This document shows, one piece after another, positions 56,526 through 64,000 of a stretch of DNA of 64,000 nucleotides; position 1 is the first letter of the stretch; each line of letters starts with the position of its first letter. Below the pieces are notes generated by a model, which was not told where the DNA came from, searched no databases, and saw only the letters and a program-made list of their open reading frames with translations. A program made the translations under genes and the position numbers. The DNA comes from Photorhabdus heterorhabditis (GTDB lineage: Bacteria; Pseudomonadota; Gammaproteobacteria; Enterobacterales; Enterobacteriaceae): assembly GCF_018448905.1 (NCBI RefSeq), contig NZ_RCWA01000007.1, positions 114,794-178,793 on the forward strand, in the 5' to 3' direction.

Positions 56526-57151
56526 TGACAGAACAAAAATATTCTTTAGAACCGGAAACAGCAATATTAGGTAAGAATGGATTAGCCACTCAAGCAGGTT
56601 GGATAAAGGTTTATCACACTAATCAGATGACAAGAGAATTTACCAATGCTGATATGGAATATCTCATGCTGGGTGTCAGTGTATCAGCAGGCGCCTATCC
56701 AGATGCGCCCGAACTCCCTCAATCCCATGATGTGGCTGTTCGTCGCAGTGAAGATAAACATTATTGGGAAATCGTGCCTGACTACCGTGGAAAAATGGCT
56801 TATGACACACAAAACCGTCAAAAATGTGAAATCACTGAGCTGGGTGAATTGCCAGAAACATTGACATTCAAGCAGCCGGTCACTGATTTTGATACCTGGG
56901 ATGGAGAAAAATGGGTAACAGATACTAAAGCCCAAAAAGCCAGTCAAATTGAACAGGCAGAACAGCAACGTTCGGCATTGAGTCAGAATGCGAATGAAAC
57001 GGTTGCATTGCTGCAAGACACCGTTGACTTAGACATGGCCACTGAAGCTGAAAAAGTAGCTCTACAGACATGGAAGAAATACAGAGTGATGTTGAGCCGG
57101 GTTGATATTTCCCAAGCTCCCAATATTGAATGGCCGGAGCAGCCGAAATAA
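56525..57151 (+). CDS. tfa: Tail-fibre assembly chaperone Tfa (left arm)
   Basis: 208 residues of the caudoviral tail-fibre assembly family, which helps fold and trimerise the matching fibre tip. N-terminus MTEQKYSLEPETAILGKNGL; REFTNADMEYLMLGVSVSAG; AVRRSEDKHYWEIVPDYRGK; a helical segment; and a C-terminus ISQAPNIEWPEQPK. It is translationally coupled to the fibre tip. Very similar to the right-arm copy at 60275-60901; the tip-specific region near the middle differs most. Confidence 0.9.
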   Translation: MTEQKYSLEPETAILGKNGLATQAGWIKVYHTNQMTREFTNADMEYLMLGVSVSAGAYPDAPELPQSHDVAVRRSEDKHYWEIVPDYRGKMAYDTQNRQKCEITELGELPETLTFKQPVTDFDTWDGEKWVTDTKAQKASQIEQAEQQRSALSQNANETVALLQDTVDLDMATEAEKVALQTWKKYRVMLSRVDISQAPNIEWPEQPK

Positions 57152-57444
57152 ACTCCGGATCATACATGAACTGTACCTTAAAATGCGGAATATCCAACTG
57201 ATAAAGGTGTAGTTCCTATAACGAAATTACAATACTGAATTTAAGGAATAAATAGAATTTCAAAGGGTGAAAAACTTTATTCTTTCCTTCTCAGGGGATA
57301 ATACTACAACTGTAAATCAATATTATCATTTGCAATTGTACATAATCCCCTTTTTTCATCATAAACTACTCAGCATGTACTGGATGCTAATAAATGAGGG
57401 GCGTTTCCCCTCATTCCATACTATGAGCTTATATGTAAAGAATT

Positions 57445-58140
57445 CTATTTTTTGGCTACGCCAATTATAATGTAGTTCCATTTTTTAGGAACTATTTTTG
57501 AAAATAGAAATCGGTCAAAAAAATTTAATATTTTTCTTTGTTTTTCTGTTCTTCCAAAACAGGAAATAAATCCTGTAGTGATATATTCAACACTTGAGAA
57601 TTGATGCAAAAACTCATTCATATCGTCTATTGTTACATATCTCCATTCATCTCCCCATTGGATAAACTTAGATCTTAATATCTTATGTGCAGGAGAAGCT
57701 GATAGATTTTCAGTAAACCAATATTCGCCTCCTTTTCTTAAGGATTTGTAGATTTCTGATATGGCAATTTTTTGATTTTCAGCATTATTATTACGCCCTA
57801 TACCGCCGATAACTGATTTAGAAATCACAATATCTAATTCATTTTCATATGGTATGTCTAGCGCATTTATATCTTTATATGTAATGAAGTTACTAATATT
57901 ATGGTTTTTGTGTTTTTGGTAGGCTTTTTTATTTGGGCCACCGAGATCTGAGCAAATTACTTTCGCGCCATTTAGTCCGGCCCATAATGACAACCCACCA
58001 TTCCGGCTGCCGATTTCTAAAACCTTAGAATTTTCTAAGTCAATATTTCCTTTTAAAAGCCAAAAGCACAAGCACTTAGACCAGCTGCTAATATCCCATT
58101 CAATGATATCGTTTAAAGTAGAGCGTGAAATATTTTTCAT
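57445..58140 (-). CDS. Class I SAM-dependent methyltransferase
   Basis: 231 residues. Motif I is VLEIGSRNGGLSLWAGLNGA with the acidic motif II VICSDLGGP. DINALDIPYENELDIVISKS and YKSLRKGGEYWFTENL are later methyltransferase motifs. The substrate is unknown; the neighbouring sugar transferase suggests surface-glycan modification. The gene is very AT-rich and lies inside the putative invertible segment, transcribed toward the left Tfa gene. The 293-bp convergent gap (57152-57444) shows nothing else. Confidence 0.82.
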   Translation of the reverse strand: MKNISRSTLNDIIEWDISSWSKCLCFWLLKGNIDLENSKVLEIGSRNGGLSLWAGLNGAKVICSDLGGPNKKAYQKHKNHNISNFITYKDINALDIPYENELDIVISKSVIGGIGRNNNAENQKIAISEIYKSLRKGGEYWFTENLSASPAHKILRSKFIQWGDEWRYVTIDDMNEFLHQFSSVEYITTGFISCFGRTEKQRKILNFFDRFLFSKIVPKKWNYIIIGVAKK

Positions 58141-58868
58141 TAGATTACACCTAACGTTGATTTATGTCGGGATAATTCCCGATATGAAGGATATTAAGAT
58201 AGAATTGAAGTTCAGAGAGCAATACATCATCCCTATAGGAGAAATAAAATAAGAACTCCATAAATGTAATCTTACTTAGCAATAAGAAATCGAGGGATGT
58301 GGTAAGTGCATAGATTATATGGATTTTTCTCATTTGTTGTTATCAATAGGAAGTCATAACAGTAGTAGAAATTAGTTTCGTTTTCTAAAAACAAAAAATT
58401 GAGATCTGGTCAAGTTCCTTATTAGTACTATATGGTGTATCCTTTTGTTACAGTATTTATAACCACCTAATATCTCAGTAAAGCAGGGTAATGTAAACAG
58501 GAAAGTTCTAAATTTCTCTTAGTAACTTAAGTATTAATTACGAAAAAACACGATAATAGTACATGGTATAGTAAACAAGACGTTTATTAACTCATCCTCT
58601 CCTGATTTTCAGCAACTAATAGAACAGTGTATTGAAGCTCTTTTATATTGATAGAAGTATTCTGGTTTATAAAGATACCAGATTATTCTTATTCACATGA
58701 CGAAAAATAATCAGTATAGTATCGATAGAAAATTTGGCTGAATGAAAAAATGGAATCTCAGTTTTTCTTGTTTTTTTGAGAGTTAAACTACTTTCTACTA
58801 CTACATGATATATTGTTGATATATAAATATGAAAACTATGAAAAATCACCTAATCCAAACTGTTACCA
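58141..58868. other. AT-rich gap, no convincing gene
   Basis: Two minus-strand 60-codon frames (58151-58333 and 58667-58849) lack ribosome binding sites and family resemblance. No RNA or repeat is seen. The region likely carries divergent promoters for the methyltransferase and the glycosyltransferase side. Confidence 0.4.
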
Positions 58869-59064
58869 GTTGCCGCACTCTTTATCTTTTGCCTTTTAGC
58901 TCACATAGCTTTGGGTTATTGTTTAAAAATAGGGTATGTACTCGCTGTATTCTTTATTTTTCTATTGCTAAACAAGGCGGATAAAATTTATAGAGTTCTT
59001 CTTGTCATTCTTGGTATAGCTCTCATTTATGATTCATTCTTTATGGAGGTAAAATCATCATGAA
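58869..59064 (+). pseudogene. N-terminal remnant of a multi-pass membrane protein
   Basis: One frame reads KLLPVAALFIFCLLAHIALG, YCLKIGYVLAVFFIFLLLNK, ADKIYRVLLVILGIALIYDS and stops at TGA overlapping the glycosyltransferase start. This strongly hydrophobic, positively bracketed text resembles the first helices of an inner-membrane enzyme such as a phosphoethanolamine transferase. The start region is out of frame. Probably a truncated gene; identity is uncertain. Confidence 0.4.
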
Positions 59065-60130
59065 AAAAATAATTATCGTAGGTTATGAGCTTAGTGGTTT
59101 TGGTGGCACAGAGACTGTTTGTCAGAAGTGTGTATCTTTACTCTCCAAAAACAATGCAGATGTAGATATTAGTTTTATCTTTTTCAAAGAAAATAAGAAT
59201 GCCTCTAATGACGATTGGCTAAAAGGAATAAAGTTTAAACGTATCTTTTCGGAAATCAGGAATCCAACACTTCGCCGAATTCATTTTGCGTTTCAATTTT
59301 CAAGGTACATTAAGCAAGAGAATCCTGATTTGATTATCGCCATTTCTACACGAGGTTGTTACATATCCAACTTAGCTAGGAAAATTTCATTCACAAAAAT
59401 ACCTATATTCTCTTGGGTCCACCTTTCCCTATATTCCGCGTATAAAGCAATATTTACACTGAAAGCAGATTACCACTTGTCTATTAGTACTGGTAATACC
59501 AATTACCTGATTAATATGGGAGTTCCTCATAATAAAATACATACGATTTTTAACCCAATATCAAGAACACCAATAACTATTACTCGTCCTAAAAATATAT
59601 CGAGATTTATCTATGTAGGAAGAATCGTTGCAAACAAGGGGAAAAATTTGCAAAGTATGTTCCATGCTCTTTCACAAATTAAAGGAGACTGGGAATTACA
59701 TATCTTGGGATCAGGAAATGATGTGAGTATTCTACAATCATTAGCAGTTGATTTAAATATAGAACAAAAAATTTTATGGCATGGCTGGCAAGTAAATCCT
59801 TGGGACTACATTATCAATAATATAAAAGAAGTAACCTCGCTATTACTTACATCAATACATGAAGGTTTGCCAATGGTACTTGGTGAAGCTAATTCCTATG
59901 GCATTTATTGTGTCAGTTCTGACTGCAAAACAGGTCCATCAGATATTATTCAAAACTCTATGAATGGAACTCTATATCCTGTTGATAAACCTGATGTATT
60001 GGTAAATCTATTACAAGATATTGTTAACGGAAAACCACTACCTAACAGTATTGATATAAAAAATACGATAGAAAAATTCTATGATGATAATTATTTGAGC
60101 AGAATTGAATCTGCACTGAATATTTCTTAA
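59060..60130 (+). CDS. WaaB/RfaB-like glycosyltransferase (GT4)
   Basis: 356 residues resembling the LPS 1,6-galactosyltransferase WaaB: GYELSGFGGTETVCQK at the N-terminus, PIFSWVHLSLYSAYKAIF, ADYHLSISTG, FIYVGRIVANKGKNLQSM, WELHILGSGND, ILWHGWQVNPWDYI. The E-x7-E equivalent is in SIHEGLPMVLGEANSYGIYC, followed by SSDCKTGPSDIIQNSMNGTL. GGAGG precedes the ATG. Probably adds a hexose to LPS core or O-antigen, acceptor unknown. It lies between the two convergent fibre-tip/Tfa arms, and is AT-rich. 60131-60274 shows nothing. Confidence 0.85.
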   Translation: MKKIIIVGYELSGFGGTETVCQKCVSLLSKNNADVDISFIFFKENKNASNDDWLKGIKFKRIFSEIRNPTLRRIHFAFQFSRYIKQENPDLIIAISTRGCYISNLARKISFTKIPIFSWVHLSLYSAYKAIFTLKADYHLSISTGNTNYLINMGVPHNKIHTIFNPISRTPITITRPKNISRFIYVGRIVANKGKNLQSMFHALSQIKGDWELHILGSGNDVSILQSLAVDLNIEQKILWHGWQVNPWDYIINNIKEVTSLLLTSIHEGLPMVLGEANSYGIYCVSSDCKTGPSDIIQNSMNGTLYPVDKPDVLVNLLQDIVNGKPLPNSIDIKNTIEKFYDDNYLSRIESALNIS

Positions 60131-60274
60131 ATACTAGGGCTTAATTAACACTTTTTCAGTTCCCTATGTTTAAAACTTTTTTATCAGAAAACAATGAAAA
60201 ATCAAGATGATTCCAGATTAGTACTAAACTGTCTTACTATTGTCATCGGGCTGCATAAGCAGCCCTTGTTGTTA

Positions 60275-60901
60275 TCATTCTGGTATCTCAGGCCATTTAA
60301 TATTAGGGGCTAATGAAACATCAACCCGACTCAGTAAGACCACATACTTTTTCCATTCAGGCAACAGTGCCTGTTCTTCTTCCGATGCCAATTCAGCATC
60401 AACAGCATATTGGAGCAACGTGATGGTTTCATTAGCTTGTTTGCTCAATGTGTCTCGCAATTGTTCTGCCTGCTCAATCTCACTGGCTTTTATTGCTGCT
60501 TCGTCAGTTACCCATTTCGAGCCATCCCATCGGTCAAAGTGAGTAACGGGCTGTTTGAACGTCAGGTTTTCGGGTAATTCACCCAGCTCAGTAATTTCTT
60601 GCGGCAAACGAGTTTGTGTGTTGTAAGCTGTTTTTCCGCGGTAATCAGGCACGATTTCCCAACGGCATTTATCTTCACTGCGACGAACAGCCACACCATG
60701 GGATTGAGGGAGTTCGGGCGCATCGGGATAAGCACCGGCTGATACACTGACACCCAGCATGAGATATTCCATATCAGCGTTGGTGAATTCTCTTGTCATC
60801 TGATTAGTGTGATAAACCTTTATCCAACCTGCTTGATTGGCTAATCCATCTTTACCCAATACGGCTGTTTCATGTTCTAAAGAGTATTTCTGTTCTGTCA
60901 T
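60275..60901 (-). CDS. tfa: Tail-fibre assembly chaperone Tfa (right arm)
   Basis: 208 residues, paralogue of the left-arm Tfa: MTEQKYSLEHETAVLGKDGL, REFTNADMEYLMLGVSVSAG, ENLTFKQPVTHFDRWDGSKW, ending VSLAPNIKWPEIPE. The first 130 residues are almost identical to the left arm; the rest diverges, suggesting recombination between arms. It starts in TAATG overlap with the right-arm tip. It is complete, so the chaperones are retained here although those of the 8-18 kb array have decayed. Confidence 0.9.
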   Translation of the reverse strand: MTEQKYSLEHETAVLGKDGLANQAGWIKVYHTNQMTREFTNADMEYLMLGVSVSAGAYPDAPELPQSHGVAVRRSEDKCRWEIVPDYRGKTAYNTQTRLPQEITELGELPENLTFKQPVTHFDRWDGSKWVTDEAAIKASEIEQAEQLRDTLSKQANETITLLQYAVDAELASEEEQALLPEWKKYVVLLSRVDVSLAPNIKWPEIPE

Positions 60902-61593
60902 TATGCTGCTCTCACTATGTAGTTAAATGCGATATTGCGGGGTCTATTTTCGTTAGCAGTAGGTACAGCACGTGATGCGTTAAACACTAAATTAGTATTA
61001 GCTGTTTCAGAATCAAATCTGCGAGTGTTTGATCGCCATGACATTGTATTTTTTCCTAAAAACACGCCTGTGGCTTCTGTTACTGCGTCAAATCCATAAT
61101 TTCCGCCGAACGACACATCACCAGTAATATTTCTAATAGCATCTCCTTGCCAGGTTCCACACACACGCCCAGGATCAACGCCCCGACCATCATCCCAACC
61201 TCGAATAAACTCGCCTCTTAAGTCGGGTACCCTACCGGCAGGATAAGCTTCCGCTAGCTTCGGATATAAAGATTTATTAAATGTTTGGCCGTTGCACGTA
61301 AGGTAACCGACGGGCGTATAGCGGTGGGGGTATGGCATTGGGACGCCGACAGGTACAATCAAGCTACCTGCTTCATCTTTTGTATATGCCCCCACATCTC
61401 CCGCACTGGGTTTATTATTCGGACTATAAACACGTAAGCCGGACTCATAAATGTATCTTTTCGCCCAGATGTCTTGACTAGATACAACATCTTTGCCTTC
61501 TCCGGATTTTACATATCCAGTCGCATCCACATTCCCGTTTACAATCCCACCCGATTTTGGAAACGCGTTCTTAGCCAAATTCATCGTTTCCAC
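60901..61593 (-). CDS. Headless tail-fibre tip (invertible cassette, right arm)
   Basis: 230 residues from GTG in the crossover site (or ATG at 61584). NLAKNAFPKSGGIVNGNVDA, then SGEGKDVVSSQDIWAKRYIY and a collar domain (VGVPMPYPHRYTPVGYLTCN, VPDLRGEFIRGWDDGRGVDP). The tip has GDAIRNITGDVSFGG, differing from the left arm, and ends NENRPRNIAFNYIVRAA. No head domain and no ribosome binding site. The frame continues upstream only as VTENIG and then stops. As a mirror of the left arm, it is the alternative tip of a two-state cassette, or a stored spare. Confidence 0.8.
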   Translation of the reverse strand: METMNLAKNAFPKSGGIVNGNVDATGYVKSGEGKDVVSSQDIWAKRYIYESGLRVYSPNNKPSAGDVGAYTKDEAGSLIVPVGVPMPYPHRYTPVGYLTCNGQTFNKSLYPKLAEAYPAGRVPDLRGEFIRGWDDGRGVDPGRVCGTWQGDAIRNITGDVSFGGNYGFDAVTEATGVFLGKNTMSWRSNTRRFDSETANTNLVFNASRAVPTANENRPRNIAFNYIVRAA

Positions 61594-61613
61594 TAAACCA
61601 ATGTTTTCTGTAA
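61588..61613 (-). repeat. Right DNA-invertase-like crossover site (inverted)
   Basis: On the minus strand TTACAGAAAACA, core TT, GGTTTAGTGGAA. It equals the left site at 21 of 26 positions, including the whole inner half-site GGTTTAGTGGAA and the TT core, in opposite orientation. Confidence 0.65.
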
Positions 61614-61712
61614 CCGATTAACTCACCGCAATTCTTGCCAGGGCAGCGCTTTAAAGCATTAAACGAAGCCGGATACGATAAAAATCGGGTCGATTTACGT
61701 GTCAATAAATAA
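61614..61712 (+). pseudogene. C-terminal fragment of an unknown gene cut at the crossover site
   Basis: Open frame of 32 codons beginning exactly after the crossover site: NSPQFLPGQRFKALNEAGYD, then KNRVDLRVNK and TAA. It reads like real protein but has no start. I do not recognise it. 61713-62017 is gene-free. Confidence 0.4.
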
Positions 61713-62050
61713 CCAAAATGAAGATTTAGCAAGAAATGCATTCACTATGAATAGATTGCGAACAAGTTTTGGCTAATAAATTAGCGGGTTTGCATGACTC
61801 ATTTGCTCAAATCTTCAAGATCCAAATCGAGTTGGTAAGTATGATATAGAACTATTGACTCTTTCCTGATTCGCTAAATTCTACCCATGGGCTTTAACTT
61901 CATAGGATTAACGCTATTGGAACAATAGGTATCGGCTTCTGTTTTTGTTGCAGGTCATTTCATGATGGTTTCTGTACATTTTTTCACAAAATTAGCCTTT
62001 GAGGTAATTTAGCTTAAATGCTAATATTAATTTCAGGGGGAGGAAAAAAA

Positions 62051-62380
62051 GTGTTTAGAGTTATCTATCATGATGAAGCAGTCAAGGAAGCCGATAACTT
62101 ACCGAAACTTATAAAAGTGAAGTATGATCGGCTAGTTAAAAAATTAGAAGAAAACCCTCGGCTCCTGCGGGAACCGAACACAAAGCCGCTTGGTGATGGG
62201 CTTTACGAGATCCGCACAATGGGCGGTGACATAGCTCGCGGCATTTGGGTTTATGAAGTGGGTAGCAAGATCTATATGCTTCGCATTTTCATTAAGAAAA
62301 CCCAACAGACGCCAAAAAGCGAAATCGAGCTAGCTAAGCGCAGACTGGAGGAAATCAAACATGAAATTAAAAACCCATGA
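62051..62380 (+). CDS. RelE/HigB-type toxin (Gp49-like family)
   Basis: 109 residues from the GTG at 62051, which has GGGGGAGG upstream; the ATG at 62018 has no such site. FRVIYHDEAVKEADNLPKLI, a basic helix, DGLYEIRTMGGDIARGIWVY and YMLRIFIKKTQQTPKSEIEL match the phage-derived Gp49-like/HigB toxin family. The C-terminus ends in KRRLEEIKHEIKNP. It overlaps the antitoxin gene by 20 bp, indicating coupling. Probably inhibits translation by mRNA cleavage; intact length suggests activity. Confidence 0.88.
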   Translation: MFRVIYHDEAVKEADNLPKLIKVKYDRLVKKLEENPRLLREPNTKPLGDGLYEIRTMGGDIARGIWVYEVGSKIYMLRIFIKKTQQTPKSEIELAKRRLEEIKHEIKNP

Positions 62381-62639
62381 CGAATTACATGCTGAATGGA
62401 TGAAAGATCCGGAATACCGGGCAGCATACGAAGCAGAAGAACGAAAAGAAAAATTACAAGCGTTGCTAGCTGAATGGCGTAATAATGCAGGTATTACACG
62501 CGCTCAAGTGGCAGAACGTATGGGAGTTAAGCCACCGACAGTTTCTCGCATGGAAAGCAATATTAACAAAGCCAGCATAGATACTCTTGCGCGTTATGCC
62601 CGAGCCTGTGGTATCGAAAAACCCCAGATAACGCTTTAA
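62361..62639 (+). CDS. HigA-type antitoxin (XRE family)
   Basis: 92 residues. The N-terminal LKTHDELHAEWMKDPEYRAA binds toxin in related pairs; the helix-turn-helix is ITRAQVAERMGVKPPTVSRM, and the end reads KASIDTLARYARACGIEKPQ. Complete. It is followed by a hairpin (62671-62691). A strongly decayed fusion of the same toxin and antitoxin reading lies at 63273-63345. Confidence 0.9.
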   Translation: MKLKTHDELHAEWMKDPEYRAAYEAEERKEKLQALLAEWRNNAGITRAQVAERMGVKPPTVSRMESNINKASIDTLARYARACGIEKPQITL

Positions 62640-62670
62640 CTTTCGCCCGATCTACCTGATATCAAGAAAA

Positions 62671-62691
62671 TGGCGGGGATTTAATCCCCGC
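62671..62691 (+). terminator. Hairpin after the toxin-antitoxin operon
   Basis: GGCGGGGAT / ATCCCCGCC stem with a tiny loop. No T-run, so a weak terminator or a regulatory hairpin. Confidence 0.55.
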
Positions 62692-62708
62692 CGACTTTGG
62701 AGGTGATT

Positions 62709-63066
62709 ATGTTTTTCTCAGTAGGTGTTGAATTTCCGAAAGATGAAAACACCGCGTATGGTTTGGTTATTCCTGCGTTGTGTACCGAAGATTATGGTTG
62801 CGAACAGTAGCGGTGTTGAACAAATCCAAGACCCTGGCTATCTGGTCTATACAAAAAACGCAGAATATCAATATATTGACAGTTGGTTTGTTATTGATGT
62901 TGATTTATCTGAATTTTCCGGAAATTAGCAGCGTATTAATATCTCATTACCCGATATACCCGATACACTCATTCAGCGTATTGATAATCGAGTTAAAGAA
63001 AGCCCAACACAATATCGAGATAGAAGCCACTTTTTAGCGGAAGCAGCAAGACATGAACTTAGGTAG
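62709..63066 (+). pseudogene. HicB-family antitoxin, broken
   Basis: Opens with GGAGG and an ATG: MFFSVGVEFPKDENTAYGLV, ALCTEDYGCEQ, stop. A shifted frame continues GVEQIQDPGYLVYTKNAEYQ and DSWFVIDVDLSEFSGN, stop, then QRINISLPD and QRIDNRVKESPTQYRDRSHF, ending AARHEL. Together these cover the HicB partial RNase-H fold and its ribbon/HTH tail, with an internal deletion causing a frameshift plus one nonsense codon. No hicA toxin is adjacent. Confidence 0.8.
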
Positions 63067-63144
63067 CACTATGGTGCACGGATGCACCATAGTGCTCAAA
63101 ATCATTCAACTGACGTCGTATGGATGCAAAGTCCGAGTTAAGTT

Positions 63145-63272
63145 ATATACTCGTCATCTTTCAAGTTGCTTCTTTGTTGGCTGCACTCACTCACCCCGGT
63201 CACATAGTTATCTATGCTCCCGGGGATTCGCTCCCTTGCCGCCGCGATACATCTTGAAATCCATAGGGTATA
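63145..63272 (-). repeat. ERIC element, full length
   Basis: TATACTCGTCATCTTTCAAG to ATCCATAGGGTATA, with the core GCTCCCGGGGATTCGC. Confidence 0.92.
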
Positions 63273-63345
63273 AGCGCACTTTTTTATTAAGAAAACTCAA
63301 AAGACACTAACTGTTTCTCATATGGAAAGTAATTTAAAAGTTTTC
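63273..63345 (+). pseudogene. Fused toxin-antitoxin remnant
   Basis: Reads AHFFIKKTQKT then LTVSHMESNLKVF. The first part matches the toxin C-terminus (FIKKTQQT), the second the antitoxin helix (PTVSRMESNIN), so about 80 intervening codons are deleted. It directly follows an ERIC. Confidence 0.65.
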
Positions 63346-63591
63346 TACGGAAATTTATAGTGACATCTTATGTTCTTATAATCTGTCTAGTTATCAGATG
63401 ATATTCTTAGAGCTACTCTTGGCCTAGCCAAATTTTGTTGTAAATCGTCTGTTACGAAATTTTCAAGAAGTCCACCAAAGTACTAAAAATATCCTAATAC
63501 TTTTATTTCATTAACATTAAGTACAGAGTTTTAATCCAGATTAAGTTTAATAAGATATAAATATACTGCCATCTTTGTCAGCATTTTTGTT

Positions 63592-63828
63592 TTATTCTAT
63601 TACGTAACCATAACCTACTACTGGTGATCTATCTGTCTGGTAGATCACAGTCAAACCTTTCCAAGGCTTCACTCTTGGGCTAAAATCATCATGATATATT
63701 AAAACTCTACATGGAGAACTAACGCTACTTCCTACTTTATATTTAAAATAATAATTTAATGTAATCAGGGTTTGAAATATCCAACAAGCTCTTCCTTTTT
63801 GATAAAGACTTTCAGGAGTATTATCAGG
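63592..63828 (-). pseudogene. Unidentified coding remnant
   Basis: A 78-codon minus-strand frame, PDNTPESLYQKGRACWIFQT, YFKYKVGSSVSSPCRVLIYH, KPWKGLTVIYQTDRSPVVGY, reads like protein but has no start and an upstream in-frame stop. I do not recognise the family. 63346-63591 shows nothing else. Confidence 0.35.
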
Positions 63829-63959
63829 TTCTTACGTAATTGATAGTTAAGTCGCTGATCGTTGGGTTACCAACAGGGCGCGAGCATACTTTTTTAACGC
63901 CTATTGAAAGTAGAGTAATGACATGATCTAATCACGCTTATTTCTCTTCAGATAGCTCA

Positions 63960-64000
63960 ATGATGACTCTGATTGAACACCTCGCCGTTGTTAAAGAAAC
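63960..64000 (+). mobile_element. Start of a probable ISAs1-family transposase
   Basis: ATG at 63960/63963 begins MMTLIEHLAVVKE and runs off the window. ISAs1 (H-repeat) transposases begin in this way (M-x-L-I-E-H-x-x-x-x-K-D/E). CAGGGCGCGAGCATAC at about 63875 could be the left inverted repeat. Only 13 codons are visible. Confidence 0.45.

Noticed and set aside
58151-58333. 60-codon minus-strand frame next to the methyltransferase
   Set aside because: No ribosome binding site, odd composition in an AT-rich gap, and no recognisable family.
58667-58849. 60-codon minus-strand frame
   Set aside because: Chance frame in AT-rich sequence; no start signal or similarity.

Overview
The window looks like a chromosomal segment of an AT-rich enterobacterium, most probably Photorhabdus, with Xenorhabdus as the alternative. 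This is an inference from three things: the enteric gene order radD-rplY-yejK-yejL-yejM-tRNA-Pro, a heavy load of ERIC repeats (about 16 full, short or partial copies), and islands of duplicated tail-fibre-like genes typical of these insect pathogens. No 16S rRNA or other taxonomic marker is present.

Layout. (1) 1-6.0 kb: conserved core (RadD helicase, ribosomal protein L25, nucleoid protein YejK, YejL, the LPS regulator YejM/PbgA, tRNA-Pro GGG). (2) 6.0-22.7 kb: an island starting at the 3' end of tRNA-Pro. It holds a glycosyltransferase flanked by a decayed copy of the tRNA 3' end, then a minus-strand array of seven intact fibre-like genes plus several remnants. These share one N-terminal domain of about 95 residues and differ in their tips, and most carry the same upstream promoter-leader module. 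Two cytoplasmic-looking YadA-head-repeat proteins end the island. (3) 22.7-26.7 kb: minus-strand cobalamin operon (SUMT, cobD, pduX, a stand-alone CysG-N dehydrogenase, and a degenerate btuR). (4) 27.0-30.7 kb: eutABC, the adenosylcobalamin-dependent ethanolamine ammonia-lyase and its reactivase, with no microcompartment genes. (5) 30.7-35.9 kb: an insertion between eutC and cobT. It contains a cobT fragment, six tandem paralogous small membrane proteins facing a DUF4225-type putative toxin, an ERIC-truncated type VI secretion hcp gene, and toxin-antitoxin debris. (6) 35.9-51.8 kb: cobT-cobC, a higBA toxin-antitoxin pair, and a 15-gene operon cbiABCDETFGHJKLP-cobUS read leftward from a cobalamin riboswitch. 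(7) 52-64 kb: accessory region with a secreted trypsin-like protease and a 6.17-kb segment bounded by two inverted 26-bp sites resembling Gin/Hin/Pin crossover sites. The segment contains two convergent fibre-tip/Tfa pairs around a methyltransferase and a WaaB-like glycosyltransferase. RelE/HigA, a hicB pseudogene and the start of a probable ISAs1 transposase follow.

How it works together. Groups 3 and 6 encode nearly all of the anaerobic (cobalt-early) route from uroporphyrinogen III to adenosylcobalamin, including aminopropanol-phosphate supply (PduX, CobD) and lower-ligand attachment (CobU, CobS, CobT, CobC). EutBC is the obvious local consumer. Two gaps stand out: there is no cbiMNQO cobalt transporter, and the local adenosyltransferase has lost its P-loop lysine.

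The most unusual parts are the fibre-gene array with its repeated promoter-leader, the putative invertible fibre-tip/glycan-gene segment, and the hcp-toxin-multi-immunity cassette. All coordinates, motifs and homologies were read by eye from the sequence; no database search was run.
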